This document shows positions 36,702-45,047 of a DNA stretch of 64,000 nt, one piece after another (position 1 is the stretch's first letter; every line of letters begins with the position of its first letter). This DNA is from Pseudoalteromonas sp. R3 (GTDB taxonomy: Bacteria > Pseudomonadota > Gammaproteobacteria > Enterobacterales > Alteromonadaceae), in NCBI RefSeq assembly GCF_004014715.1, contig NZ_CP034834.1:1240001-1304000 (forward strand), given 5' to 3'. The position numbers were made by a program, and so were the translations under genes. Under the pieces are notes generated by a model that saw only the letters and a list, made by a program, of their open reading frames with translations, made no database searches and was not told the DNA's origin.

Positions 36702-37049
36702 TTGATACTCGCGAGATTGAGGGACTATTAAATCTTGGTTATCAATGTAACGAAATAGTAATATTAACCTAACAAGCCGATACCGTGAGAGCTGACCATT
36801 TACGTTTTACGAGCGAAAATACAGTCACGGAAGCTGCCAGTCTATTTAGACAATAAATAAGCTTTGCCAGAAATCCACAACACTGCATTCCAGGCGGTAA
36901 TATCATATCCAGTTACAAAACATGTTTTGCTAATAGGAACTGTTACATTGTAAAAAAGAGACGCGCGACGTGTTATGTAGAAGGGCTTTCACGGAACCTC
37001 TGTGCATTTACAGGCAGAGGTTATGAGTTAGAGACGTTTTGGAAAAAAT
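36702..37049. other. Divergent intergenic region
   Basis: About 350 AT-rich bases between the ceramidase gene and a small membrane protein gene. It should contain both promoters. No other gene or repeat was recognised. Confidence 0.4.
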
Positions 37050-37436
37050 ATGATGAAGAAAGTAGCTTTTACACTGGTATTACTTATGGCTGTGCTACAA
37101 GGCTTTTATGCCATATTCGCCTATATCCAGCCCGTGGGTTTTTCTGACATTAGGGGCACTGCGCTGGCCTCTCCACAAGACCTGGACTGGATACACATAT
37201 ATGCATCTCGCACCTTGTTTATTTCTCTCATTATCGGTGTATTGTTATATTTCAGGAATTATCAAACGCTATTTTGGGCGGCACTTTTGGGCACTGTGAT
37301 GCCATTAACGGATGGGTGGCTTGCGTACCAATCTGGAGCTGCCGCTGGTGTAATCGCCAAACATATTGCAACAGTCGTTTATTTGCTTGCTACAGCGTTG
37401 GTATTGCGCACTGTGGTGAAAAGAGAAGGTAGCTGA
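37050..37436 (+). CDS. Small four-helix membrane protein
   Basis: A 128-residue protein with four hydrophobic helices (about 5-25, 48-66, 71-88, 98-120) and a conserved-looking SRTLF segment near residue 53. It resembles DUF4267-like small membrane proteins, but I am not certain of the family. The ATG follows a weak GGAAAA site. Single gene. Confidence 0.6.
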   Translation: MMKKVAFTLVLLMAVLQGFYAIFAYIQPVGFSDIRGTALASPQDLDWIHIYASRTLFISLIIGVLLYFRNYQTLFWAALLGTVMPLTDGWLAYQSGAAAGVIAKHIATVVYLLATALVLRTVVKREGS

Positions 37437-37457
37437 ATGACTTTAAGCATTTCAGTA

Positions 37458-37485
37458 TGGGTTACCCGTTTCCTATGGTAACCCA
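37458..37485. terminator. Hairpin between convergent genes
   Basis: TGGGTTACC / GGTAACCCA (37458-37466, 37477-37485) around a 10-base loop, between the small membrane protein gene and the fibronectin-III gene. No long T tract. Confidence 0.55.
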
Positions 37486-37499
37486 CTTGATATGAAAAG

Positions 37500-38633
37500 T
37501 TAGTTACTTACCACATTAGATGCAGCAGATGCACCGTAACAAACCCCGCTACTCGTACAGGCTTTTACTCGATATTGCCGATTTCCCGAGCCCAGATTTG
37601 ACCAAGACATACTCGATGTGTTTGGCGCACTGGAGTATCTAAAGTCGGTCCAATTATTGTTGTTGTACTTTATGGAAAGTACATATTGGTAAGCGCCAGG
37701 CACATCGTTCCAATCTACAACGATTGTATTGCCTATGAGCCTTGCCACTGGTGCATTGGGTGTACCCAGACGTGAACTGACTGTGGCCGTATTTGAGATG
37801 GGGGAAGGCTCTGAGCAACCGTAACTGTTACAGGCGATGACACGATAGCGACGATTTCCATCGTTTAAGTTTTGCCAGCCCATGTAAGACGCTGAGGCAG
37901 GGCTTGGAATATATTGATAGTCGGTCCAGCTGTTATTATTGTACTGAATAGCAACTTTATAGGTTGCACCACTAACAGGTTCCCAGTTTACATTCACATT
38001 GTTGCCTGAAACGGATGCATTGATCCAGCCAGGTGCATCTGGCACACCTGGTACTTCATATTCATAATCAACGCCTATGGTGTATTCGAAGTACATATAA
38101 TCTTCACACTCAGCCGGGTTTCTATTGGCACATCGTAAACTGACACTGTTGTTTAGTTGCGCCTGCAGGTTGAATGACAGATTATCTAAGCGAACACCAT
38201 TAAAAGGAAGGTGAACCGTTGAAGACCCTAACGAGTTTGCACCGTATGCCGACATAATGGCTTTAACCTGACCAGTTAACGGGTTAGATAAATAGGGGGA
38301 AGTTGCGCTAACCGTAAGAATATAATCGCCCAACAGCAGGCCCCGGGTCAGTATTTGTCTATTTGCATAGGCTGTAAAACTGGCGCGAATATTGGTGATG
38401 GTCGCATTGCCTGGGACTTCACAGCTCTCAGCGCCATAGGCGGAGTATTTGGCGGTCGTTACGTAGTCATTGTTGTCCCAGCTCATAGGCGGGGCGCCCG
38501 GTTGGGTTCTGGATATTTCACAATGTCCACTTTGCGTCGCTGCGGTGGCAGAGAAAGTGGGCAGGAGCCCGAGTGCCAGAGTAGCGCTCATACACAGCGC
38601 TGAAGCACAGCTTGGTAATAACTTAGAGATCAT
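37500..38633 (-). CDS. Secreted protein with two fibronectin type III domains
   Basis: A 377-residue protein; start at 38633 after AAAAGGAAAG. Signal peptide to about residue 31 (LPTFSATA). Residues about 35-190 form an unrecognised beta-rich domain with four cysteines, followed by two fibronectin III-like repeats (about 195-285 and 290-375) that each contain a near-identical 'YNNNxWTDxxY' core and an NDGNRRYRV/GSGNRQYRV segment. Repeated units like these support binding or spacing in extracellular proteins. No catalytic motif seen. Confidence 0.75.
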   Translation of the reverse strand: MISKLLPSCASALCMSATLALGLLPTFSATAATQSGHCEISRTQPGAPPMSWDNNDYVTTAKYSAYGAESCEVPGNATITNIRASFTAYANRQILTRGLLLGDYILTVSATSPYLSNPLTGQVKAIMSAYGANSLGSSTVHLPFNGVRLDNLSFNLQAQLNNSVSLRCANRNPAECEDYMYFEYTIGVDYEYEVPGVPDAPGWINASVSGNNVNVNWEPVSGATYKVAIQYNNNSWTDYQYIPSPASASYMGWQNLNDGNRRYRVIACNSYGCSEPSPISNTATVSSRLGTPNAPVARLIGNTIVVDWNDVPGAYQYVLSIKYNNNNWTDFRYSSAPNTSSMSWSNLGSGNRQYRVKACTSSGVCYGASAASNVVSN

Positions 38634-38905
38634 ACTTACTTTCCTTTTAAAGTCTGTCCTAAAAATGTGAGGCTGGTAACTCTTGTCAGCCATGAGGGAA
38701 GTGCACTTTTAATAACAAAGGCCATTTGATGTTATATTAAAATATTCATCAGGCAATTGATTTAATCGGCATTCCAGATGCGAATTTTCGAAGTTGGAAA
38801 GCCTTGAGTGTTCATTACCAACAGACAAAAGACACTGAGTCATCACATTCTTGCAAGTTCGTATCAATATTGAGACAGTGAACTTACCTAACATCCAGAC
38901 AAGGA

Positions 38906-39384
38906 ATGACACCATTGGAATTTTGTTTTCTTGCCGAGCGGCCGGAGTTTAAGGCGCTGATTGCTCACTGGTATCTTGAACAGTGGGGCGCTATCGTGCC
39001 CGATGCTTCTTTGTCTTCGTTTGAAGACAAGCTCACTGAGTATCTGCAAACGGACGCTATCCCTTTAATCGTACTCTTGATGCAAGATAATGCGCCCATT
39101 GGCGCGGCTCAGCTGCGTTTTCATGAAATGACCATCTATCCGGATAAAACCCACTGGTTGGGTGGGGTGTATGTTGCCCCCATGCAAGAGGCAACAAAGC
39201 CGCATCGGCACTGGTACAAAAAATCGAGCAGCTTGCAGCCTCTTTTGGCGTCCGGGAATTGCATTTGCAAACCGAACAGCAAGACGGCGGGCTCTACACA
39301 CGTTTAGGCTGGCAGGCTCTGGAGCGTGTGAATTATCGCGGCGTGGATGTGGTTGTGATGTACAAGCGTTTAGCACATTCGTAA
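38906..39384 (+). pseudogene. GNAT acetyltransferase gene interrupted by a single-base frameshift
   Basis: The first ORF (38906-39307) matches a GNAT domain up to 'WLGGVYVAP' and then turns to nonsense. One additional C in the C5 run at 39177-39181 restores VAPHARGNKAASALV, the canonical acetyl-CoA loop (R-G-x-K/G-x-A), and the frame continues to the TAA at 39382-39384 (ends KRLAHS), 15 bases before the FosA-like gene. The corrected protein would be about 159 residues. It is either a sequencing error or a recent pseudogene. Confidence 0.75.
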
Positions 39385-39398
39385 CGATTGGAGGGGGC

Positions 39399-39797
39399 AT
39401 GATCACAGGATTAAACCATATCACTATAGCAGTCAGTGATTTACAGCAATCTATCCACTTTTATATGGACGTATTGGGCTTTACCGGTCATGTCAAATGG
39501 GAAACGGGTGCGTACTTATCAGTCGGTGAGCTGTGGTTTTGCCTGTCGAGCGATACTCTGTGTGCCAAAACGGACTATACGCACATTGCTTTTACAGTAT
39601 CGGACGCGGACTTTTCCGACTATTGCCAGAAGGTGTTGGCTGGGGGCACAAAACAGTGGAAGCAAAATACCAGTGAAGGTGATTCTTTGTACATTCTGGA
39701 CCCGGACGGCCACAAACTGGAACTGCACGCAGGCAACCTGAACAGCCGTTTGAACGCACTTAAAGTAAAGCCTTATAAGAATCTGGTGTGGCTCTAA
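39399..39797 (+). CDS. fosA: FosA-like glutathione S-transferase (glyoxalase fold)
   Basis: A 132-residue vicinal-oxygen-chelate protein with a strong GGAGGGGG ribosome site. Metal ligands of the FosA family are present: His7 (GLNHITIAVSDL), His62 (YTHIAFTVSDA) and Glu108 (DPDGHKLELH). Other substrate-site residues also match the family by position: Tyr39, Lys88, Ser92 and Arg117. FosA enzymes inactivate fosfomycin by adding glutathione. Activity is inferred from these residues. Directly downstream of the frameshifted acetyltransferase gene, so probably one transcript. Confidence 0.85.
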   Translation: MITGLNHITIAVSDLQQSIHFYMDVLGFTGHVKWETGAYLSVGELWFCLSSDTLCAKTDYTHIAFTVSDADFSDYCQKVLAGGTKQWKQNTSEGDSLYILDPDGHKLELHAGNLNSRLNALKVKPYKNLVWL

Positions 39798-39939
39798 CTG
39801 AACGTCAGAACGCCGCTTAGTTGTGTGACCTTATAACACGTCGGGTTTTTATCTGCTTTTATCGCGTATCAAGTGACATCTGTGGCGCACTGCATAACTA
39901 TGTGGCTCTTATTAAAACGACAACAATAGGAGGCTGTCT

Positions 39940-41973
39940 ATGCCTTTTGGACTCAAACGTACTTTGCAATGCTCCTTGCTGGCGTTTGCAACATTACCCG
40001 TATTGGCGCAGGCAAGTGCCGGGCTACAGGCTGAAGATATTTTTGAGCTGGAGTATGCAAGCGATCCGCAGATTTCGCCCAATGGTGAGCAAGTGGTGTA
40101 CGTGCGTAACAGCAACGATGTAATGAAAGATGCCAAAAGGCAAAATCTGTGGCTGGTGGATGCCAAAACAGGCGTCCAGTCTCCGTTGTTTTCTGACGAA
40201 AACCGCTACTATCAGCCGCGCTGGTCGCCCGATGGCAGTAAAATTGCTTTTCTGAGCGATGTGTCTGGCAGCACTCAGGTGCACGTGCATTATATTGCGC
40301 AAAACCGCACGGCTTTGCTGACTCAGTTACAGTCTGGGATAAGTGACCTGACCTGGTCGCCAGATGGTAAATGGCTGGCATTTAGCCAGAAAGTAGAAGA
40401 AAAGCCGGCGGTTATCGCAAAAATGCCAGCTAAGCCAAAAGGCGCGCAGTGGTCAGAGTCGGCCATTGTGATTGATAAAGCCTATTATCAGGCGGACGGG
40501 CGCGGTCTGGTTAAGCCCGGGTACAGACAAATTTTTGTGTTGCCAAGCGAAGGCGGTACGCCTCGTCAGCTGACTTCAGGTAACTACCATCACAGTGGTA
40601 AACTGGCCTGGCGCAGCGACTCTAAAGGCATCGTGTTCTCAGCAAACCGCATTGCTGACTGGGAATATAAACGCTTAGAAGGCGATCTGTTCGAGGTTGA
40701 TTTTGCTGGGAAAATCACACAGTTGACCAATGCACCGGGTCGTGAGCACTCTCCAAGCTTTTCAGAAAATGGCAAGCAGCTGGCGTTTTTGAGCTCATCG
40801 GGCGAGCTGAACCCGTATCGCAATCACAAACTGAACATTATGAACTGGCAAAGCAAAGAGTCGCGCATGATTGCGAAAGACTTTGACCGTTCAATCCAAA
40901 GCCCAAGCTGGATAGGCAGCGCTAAGCTGGCCATCGCCTATGATGACCACGGTATGCGCAAGCTGGCCACCATTACCACCAAAGGTAAAATTAAAGATCT
41001 GACTGATACGCTGTCGGGCACCACGCTGGGCCGTCCCTATCTGAGCGGTCAGTTCAGTGCTAGCTTCGATGGTGAGATTGCTTTTACCAAAGGCTCAAGC
41101 TCGCGTCCTGCGGATGTGGCAGTGACAACCGGTAAAGGTAAAGTGAAGTCGCTGACTGCGCTGAACGAAGACTTACTGGCGCATAAAACACTGGGTAAAG
41201 TGCACGAGATCACTTACAAGTCATCGTTCGATGGTGAACCCATTCAGGGCTGGTATATCACGCCGCCGGATTTTGATCCGAGCAAAAAGTACCCGCTGCT
41301 GATGGAAATCCACGGTGGTCCACACCTGGCTTATGGCCCTCATTTCTCGGCCGAGCTGCAGCGCTATGCAGCCCAGGGTTATGTGGTGTTTTACGATAAC
41401 CATCGTGGTAGTAGCTCATATGGTGAACGCTTTGCCATGTTGCTCAAATACAAGTACAGCTCAAAAGAAGACTTTGCCGATCATAACTCAGGTGTAGACG
41501 CCATGATTGCCAAAGGCTTTATCGACCAGAATAACCTGTTTATCGCAGGTGGCTCAGCGGGCGGTATTGCCACGGCGTATGCCATTGGCCTGACCAACCG
41601 CTTTAACGCCGCTGTTGTGGTTAAGCCGGTGATCAACTGGTTGAGTAAAGTGCTGACGGCCGACAGTGGTTTGGTGCAGATCCCCACTCAGTTCCCGGGG
41701 ATGCCGTGGGAGCATGTTGACCATTACTGGGAGCGCTCGCCGCTGTCTCTGGTTGGCAATGTCACCACGCCGACTATGCTGATGACGGGCGAGGAAGACT
41801 TGCGTACCCCAATGGCTGAAACAGAGCAGTTCTATCAGGCACTAAAACACCGTAAGATAGACTCTGTACTGGTGAAAATTCCGGGCGCACCCCATGGTAT
41901 TGCCGGGCGTCCTTCGCGGATGATCAGTAAAATAGAACACACGCTTGCGTGGTTCGAAAAATATAAAAAATAA
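39940..41973 (+). CDS. Secreted S9-family serine peptidase (acylaminoacyl-peptidase type)
   Basis: A 677-residue protein with an N-terminal signal peptide (near residue 27) and a strong AGGAGG site. The N-terminal half is a beta-propeller with TolB-like repeats (for example SPDGKWLAFSQ). The C-terminal catalytic alpha/beta-hydrolase domain has Ser in FIAGGSAGGIATAY (about residue 535), Asp in GEEDLRTPM and His in APHGIAG. Such enzymes release short peptides or acylated N-terminal residues. A clear terminator follows. Confidence 0.9.
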   Translation: MPFGLKRTLQCSLLAFATLPVLAQASAGLQAEDIFELEYASDPQISPNGEQVVYVRNSNDVMKDAKRQNLWLVDAKTGVQSPLFSDENRYYQPRWSPDGSKIAFLSDVSGSTQVHVHYIAQNRTALLTQLQSGISDLTWSPDGKWLAFSQKVEEKPAVIAKMPAKPKGAQWSESAIVIDKAYYQADGRGLVKPGYRQIFVLPSEGGTPRQLTSGNYHHSGKLAWRSDSKGIVFSANRIADWEYKRLEGDLFEVDFAGKITQLTNAPGREHSPSFSENGKQLAFLSSSGELNPYRNHKLNIMNWQSKESRMIAKDFDRSIQSPSWIGSAKLAIAYDDHGMRKLATITTKGKIKDLTDTLSGTTLGRPYLSGQFSASFDGEIAFTKGSSSRPADVAVTTGKGKVKSLTALNEDLLAHKTLGKVHEITYKSSFDGEPIQGWYITPPDFDPSKKYPLLMEIHGGPHLAYGPHFSAELQRYAAQGYVVFYDNHRGSSSYGERFAMLLKYKYSSKEDFADHNSGVDAMIAKGFIDQNNLFIAGGSAGGIATAYAIGLTNRFNAAVVVKPVINWLSKVLTADSGLVQIPTQFPGMPWEHVDHYWERSPLSLVGNVTTPTMLMTGEEDLRTPMAETEQFYQALKHRKIDSVLVKIPGAPHGIAGRPSRMISKIEHTLAWFEKYKK

Positions 41974-41976
41974 CGG

Positions 41977-42002
41977 AAAAGCCGCACAATGCGGCTTTTT
42001 TT
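41977..42002 (+). terminator. Intrinsic terminator after the S9 peptidase
   Basis: AAAAGCCGCA / TGCGGCTTTT (41977-41986, 41990-41999) around CAA, followed by TTT. It is a classic rho-independent terminator. Confidence 0.85.
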
Positions 42003-42025
42003 AACGATGTAGTTCAGGAGTTTTA

Positions 42026-42784
42026 ATGAAGTTTTTAAAAGGATTTGGTTTGGTAACTGCCTGTTGGTTGGGTACCGCAGCGGCCGAGGTTCAACCTGCC
42101 AGCGTTTACGATAAAGCCCGTGACAGAGCCATCCCGGTTGAGATCACTTATCCCGAGTCCCAGGCGCAATGCAGTGAAAAAGCCCCTTGTCCGGTGGCGT
42201 TCCTTGGCGCGGGCTACGGCATGTCGCATACTGATTACACCTTTTTAGCCAAAGTGCTGAATAAACACGGGTATCTGGTGGTCGCAATCGGACACGAATT
42301 ACCGGGCGATCCGCCGCTTTCAGTCTCTGGTAATTTGTTTGAAACGCGCAGTGAAAACTGGCAGCGTGGTGCAAAAACACTGGCGTTTCTACACGGTGAA
42401 TTGCAACGCAGCATAACAGGGTACGATTTTAATAATCTAACTTTGGTTGGCCACTCAAATGGGGGTGATATTTCTGCCTGGCTGGGTAATGAAGGCAAGC
42501 CCTATGTTAAACAGATCATTACCTTAGACCATCGCCGTGTGCCATTACCAAAAACTAAGGATATCAAGGTACTGTCTATACGTGCCAGCGACTTCCCGGC
42601 AGACTCGGGTGTGCTGCCCAGCGAAGCGGAGCAAGTCGAGTTTGGCAGCTGCGTGGTGACCATTCCAAAAGCACGCCATGATGATATTGCTGACTTTGGT
42701 CCAGGCTGGTTGAAGGATAAGATCACGCAGTTGGTGCAGTTACATCTGGATGGGAAGCCGTGTTCACAATTGCAAAAAGCGTAA
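42026..42784 (+). CDS. Exported alpha/beta hydrolase
   Basis: A 252-residue protein with a signal peptide (about residue 20, LGTAAA). It has the nucleophile elbow VGHSNGGD, an oxyanion-strand region near FLGAGYGMSH, and a C-terminal histidine candidate in KARHDDIAD. Two or three cysteine pairs (QCSEKAPC and near the end) suggest an exported enzyme. Esterase or lipase-like activity is inferred; the substrate is unknown. A TCAGGAG site precedes the start. Confidence 0.8.
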   Translation: MKFLKGFGLVTACWLGTAAAEVQPASVYDKARDRAIPVEITYPESQAQCSEKAPCPVAFLGAGYGMSHTDYTFLAKVLNKHGYLVVAIGHELPGDPPLSVSGNLFETRSENWQRGAKTLAFLHGELQRSITGYDFNNLTLVGHSNGGDISAWLGNEGKPYVKQIITLDHRRVPLPKTKDIKVLSIRASDFPADSGVLPSEAEQVEFGSCVVTIPKARHDDIADFGPGWLKDKITQLVQLHLDGKPCSQLQKA

Positions 42785-42866
42785 TTGCCTGATAGAAAGT
42801 ACAGTGGCAGTGTGCGAGTCACACTGCCAATTCCAAAACTCACCATAATAATAAGAGCAACTTCAA

Positions 42867-43157
42867 ATGAAATACTTATTGACCGTCCTGTTTACCCTGG
42901 TTTTTATCGGCGGCTGCACGTCAACTTCGCAGTCAGATCCTCAGATTAAAAACGGCTATGTTCAGATGCAATTCGATATTAACGAGCAAGGCAGGCCCGA
43001 GAACATCCGTATTATTGAGTCAAGTCACAATGGCTTATTTGACCAAGAAGCCATACGCTCACTAAAAGAATGGAAATATAACCCTAAAATTGAAAATGGC
43101 ACACCCGTCAGGCAAACCAACCAAAAGGTGCAGCTGGACTTTGATATCAAAAATTAA
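42867..43157 (+). CDS. Lipoprotein with TonB C-terminal-type domain
   Basis: A 96-residue protein with a lipobox (VFIGGC, Cys17). The body YVQMQFDINEQGRPENIRII, then EAIRSLKEWKYNPKIENGTP, is the TonB C-terminal fold found in energy transducers. Here it is a stand-alone, lipid-anchored module with no proline-rich arm or N-terminal TonB helix, so it may not transduce energy. Preceded by a modest AGAGCAACTTC leader. Confidence 0.75.
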   Translation: MKYLLTVLFTLVFIGGCTSTSQSDPQIKNGYVQMQFDINEQGRPENIRIIESSHNGLFDQEAIRSLKEWKYNPKIENGTPVRQTNQKVQLDFDIKN

Positions 43158-43178
43158 GCAGACAGTTCGTAAACGAGT

Positions 43179-43517
43179 TTATTTCGTTTTGTTCCGCGCA
43201 TAGGCAATGCGACGCGCGGTTCTTCGTTTAGTGCCTATTTGGGATTTGACTTTCATCGGGCATAACAATGCAGCAATAGCGGCCAACAGTGGAGTTATTA
43301 CAGCGCCCAACAAAATCAAGTCGACAGACCGTATGGTAAAAGCAAAGATTGATACAAGCATAAGACTCAGGTTCATTGCGCCTGTTATCGTCCATAAAGC
43401 GCCTTTGTGAAGATAAAGTAGCGAACCACATAGTCTACAACGGACTTTTGTATCAAAGATGAGAAGCGATTTCTGCAGTGGAGAAATCCCATTTTGGGCA
43501 CAATCAGGGCACTTCAT
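43179..43517 (-). CDS. Zinc-ribbon membrane protein
   Basis: A 112-residue protein with an N-terminal zinc ribbon (Cys3, Cys6, Cys27, Cys30; CPDC and CRLC) followed by two membrane helices (about 45-62 and 67-88) and a basic tail (KRRTARRIAYARNKTK). It looks like the small CXXC-type membrane proteins of unknown function found in many proteobacteria. A MITE-like element lies just upstream of its start. Confidence 0.65.
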   Translation of the reverse strand: MKCPDCAQNGISPLQKSLLIFDTKVRCRLCGSLLYLHKGALWTITGAMNLSLMLVSIFAFTIRSVDLILLGAVITPLLAAIAALLCPMKVKSQIGTKRRTARRIAYARNKTK

Positions 43518-43664
43518 TCACAATTCCCATTGAGCAAGATGAGTAATACCAATTTGCTTAATTAAGAGTTCTATCTTGAGGCGAGAAAATATCGTCGATA
43601 ATAAGGCAAAAATTTCGCTATTTAGTTGTTCTAAATTAGAAATTTTTAACACCGTTAGCGGCAT
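43518..43664 (-). CDS. Small ORF (48 codons) carried by the MITE-like element
   Basis: Reads MPLTVLKISNLEQLNSEIFA onward, a helix-forming sequence with I, L and K. A good AAGGAG site lies 7 bases before the ATG and both lie inside the element; the ORF runs 26 bases past the element's left end. It might be translated, or simply be an internal ORF conserved with the repeat. Whether it makes a functional peptide is unknown. Confidence 0.35.
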   Translation of the reverse strand: MPLTVLKISNLEQLNSEIFALLSTIFSRLKIELLIKQIGITHLAQWEL

Positions 43665-43709
43665 TTTTGCTCCTTCAAATTGAACAGGTATTAAGTGAAA
43701 TTGGTATAA
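43544..43709. mobile_element. MITE-like element, 166 bp
   Basis: Terminal inverted repeats TAATACCAATTTGCTTAAT (left) and, inverted, TTATACCAATTTCACTTAAT (right) match except for a 2-3 base difference. The interior is AT-rich and carries a 48-codon ORF with a good ribosome site. Size, terminal repeats and lack of a transposase fit a miniature inverted-repeat element; elements with TACCAATTT ends are known in related genera from my recollection. Confidence 0.6.
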
Positions 43710-43748
43710 GATATTACTTTGATTTAACAGCAATTGATATGGGCGCTG

Positions 43749-43776
43749 AGCCCCGTTGCGTAAGCAGTTCGGGGCT
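43749..43776 (-). terminator. Terminator of the sigma factor operon
   Basis: AGCCCCG / CGGGGCT arms (43749-43755, 43770-43776) around 14 bases, just beyond the stop codon of the membrane partner gene. No strong T tract. Confidence 0.5.
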
Positions 43777-43781
43777 TGTGC

Positions 43782-44384
43782 TTATTCGTCATTGAGTTCA
43801 CTAAGCTGCTGTTCGACGCGCGCCAGCAAAGGTCCAAACCTTTTTTCGGCGGCGCGTTTATTCCAAAAGTAGATCCCCACCATGCCAAGCAGCACAATCA
43901 GGTAATACACTTGCATATGGCTCTCGAGTCGAATTACTCCTTCATCATCCATATTGGCGCCCAGCGTGATCAGCATGACACTGACAAAAATGGGGGCTAT
44001 ATACCACCATACTATGCCCTCCAGGAGTTGTTTTTGCTGAGCCAGCCTTTGCTGTTCCTGAGCCAAATATGCCCGGATGCTGTCATCTTTGCAGGGTGAA
44101 GTTCGTCTGGCTTTAAGCAGTTTATAAGGGATATACAGGCTGGTCAGGATAGCCAGAACACAGCCTGAAGACTGGACCCAGTTTAAGCTGATTGTGAGGC
44201 CGTACAGCCAGACAGGAATAAGCAATAATGAAATGGAGATTTCCATAAAATCGCGCACTTTAATATCTCGCTGATATTTCTTTGTTTTAGTCTTAAGCTC
44301 ATCGATCTGCAATGCCAGTTTCGCTTCTGAGCTGCTGGTTTCAATTTGCTGTGCAAAGTTGTGCTTTAGATCATCCAGTTTCAT
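43782..44384 (-). CDS. Membrane partner of the ECF sigma factor (possible anti-sigma factor)
   Basis: A 200-residue protein with a cytoplasmic N-terminal region of about 45 residues, four hydrophobic segments (about 50-65, 70-88, 123-142, 158-175) and a helical C-terminus. Its start overlaps the sigma factor stop (ATGA), so the two are translationally coupled. Position and topology suggest that it restrains the sigma factor, but no ZAS or RsgI motif is visible, so this role is inferred from context. Confidence 0.6.
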   Translation of the reverse strand: MKLDDLKHNFAQQIETSSSEAKLALQIDELKTKTKKYQRDIKVRDFMEISISLLLIPVWLYGLTISLNWVQSSGCVLAILTSLYIPYKLLKARRTSPCKDDSIRAYLAQEQQRLAQQKQLLEGIVWWYIAPIFVSVMLITLGANMDDEGVIRLESHMQVYYLIVLLGMVGIYFWNKRAAEKRFGPLLARVEQQLSELNDE

Positions 44385-44869
44385 GACTCGTCTCCTACAA
44401 AGTTTTGTTCAAACTCACGTTTAATGCGCTTTATTCGTGAGCGCACTGCGTTGTCACTTATCCCTAATACCTGTGCAATGTCTTCCGATTTCAGGCCATC
44501 CAGATACATCATCAGCACGCCGGCATCGATATCACTGAGCTTATCCATAAACTGATTTAGAATATCGGCCTGACAGCCAGCCTGTTCAGCTTGAGGTTGC
44601 TGTTTGCTGTGCCTCGTAATGGATTGTTTAATGTCATTATGTTTAATTCGGGTTTTAACAAAGGTGTTGGCCGTATTCAGCGCTACCTTATACACCCAGG
44701 TGCCGATGGAGGACTGCCCCGAAAAGCTTTCATAACTGCGCCACAATTGCAGCAGGATCTCCTGATACATATCATCGCGCTCACTGGCTCCGCCATAGCG
44801 CTCAGCTATGTATCGGATCCGCCCGTCGTTGTCAGCGAGCATCTGTTTGAATGAATGTTGTGTGTTCAC
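44381..44869 (-). CDS. ECF-type RNA polymerase sigma factor
   Basis: A 162-residue protein with sigma regions 2 (ASERDDMYQEILLQLWRSYE near residue 30; SSIGTWVYKVALNTA) and 4 (GLKSEDIAQVLGISDNAVRS). Group: sigma-70 extracytoplasmic function family. It is the first gene of a two-gene minus-strand operon and is divergent from nothing close; a 178-base gap separates it from the downstream peptidase gene. The target promoter is not known. Confidence 0.88.
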   Translation of the reverse strand: MNTQHSFKQMLADNDGRIRYIAERYGGASERDDMYQEILLQLWRSYESFSGQSSIGTWVYKVALNTANTFVKTRIKHNDIKQSITRHSKQQPQAEQAGCQADILNQFMDKLSDIDAGVLMMYLDGLKSEDIAQVLGISDNAVRSRIKRIKREFEQNFVGDES

Positions 44870-45007
44870 TGTGTCCCTGCTTGTTGTTATTGATGATACT
44901 TAGTTAGTCGGCCACATGAGTGAAATGTGTCACAGCTTGGCAAAAAAGATAAGTGAATTTGGCTAAAAGCAGGAAATGTGCAGGGTTGCGGTGGAGCATG
45001 ATGATTT

Positions 45008-45035
45008 ACCAAAGCCCTGCCAGGAGGGCTTTGGT
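45008..45035 (-). terminator. Hairpin after the oligopeptidase gene
   Basis: ACCAAAGCCCT / AGGGCTTTGGT (45008-45018, 45025-45035) around 6 bases, 12 bases after the stop codon. It has a strong stem but no T run. Confidence 0.6.
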
Positions 45036-45047
45036 ATTAGTACGCGG

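Noticed and set aside
39912..40381. Minus-strand ORFs opposite the S9 peptidase start
   Set aside because: They are antisense shadows of a clearly coding gene with a signal peptide and catalytic triad.
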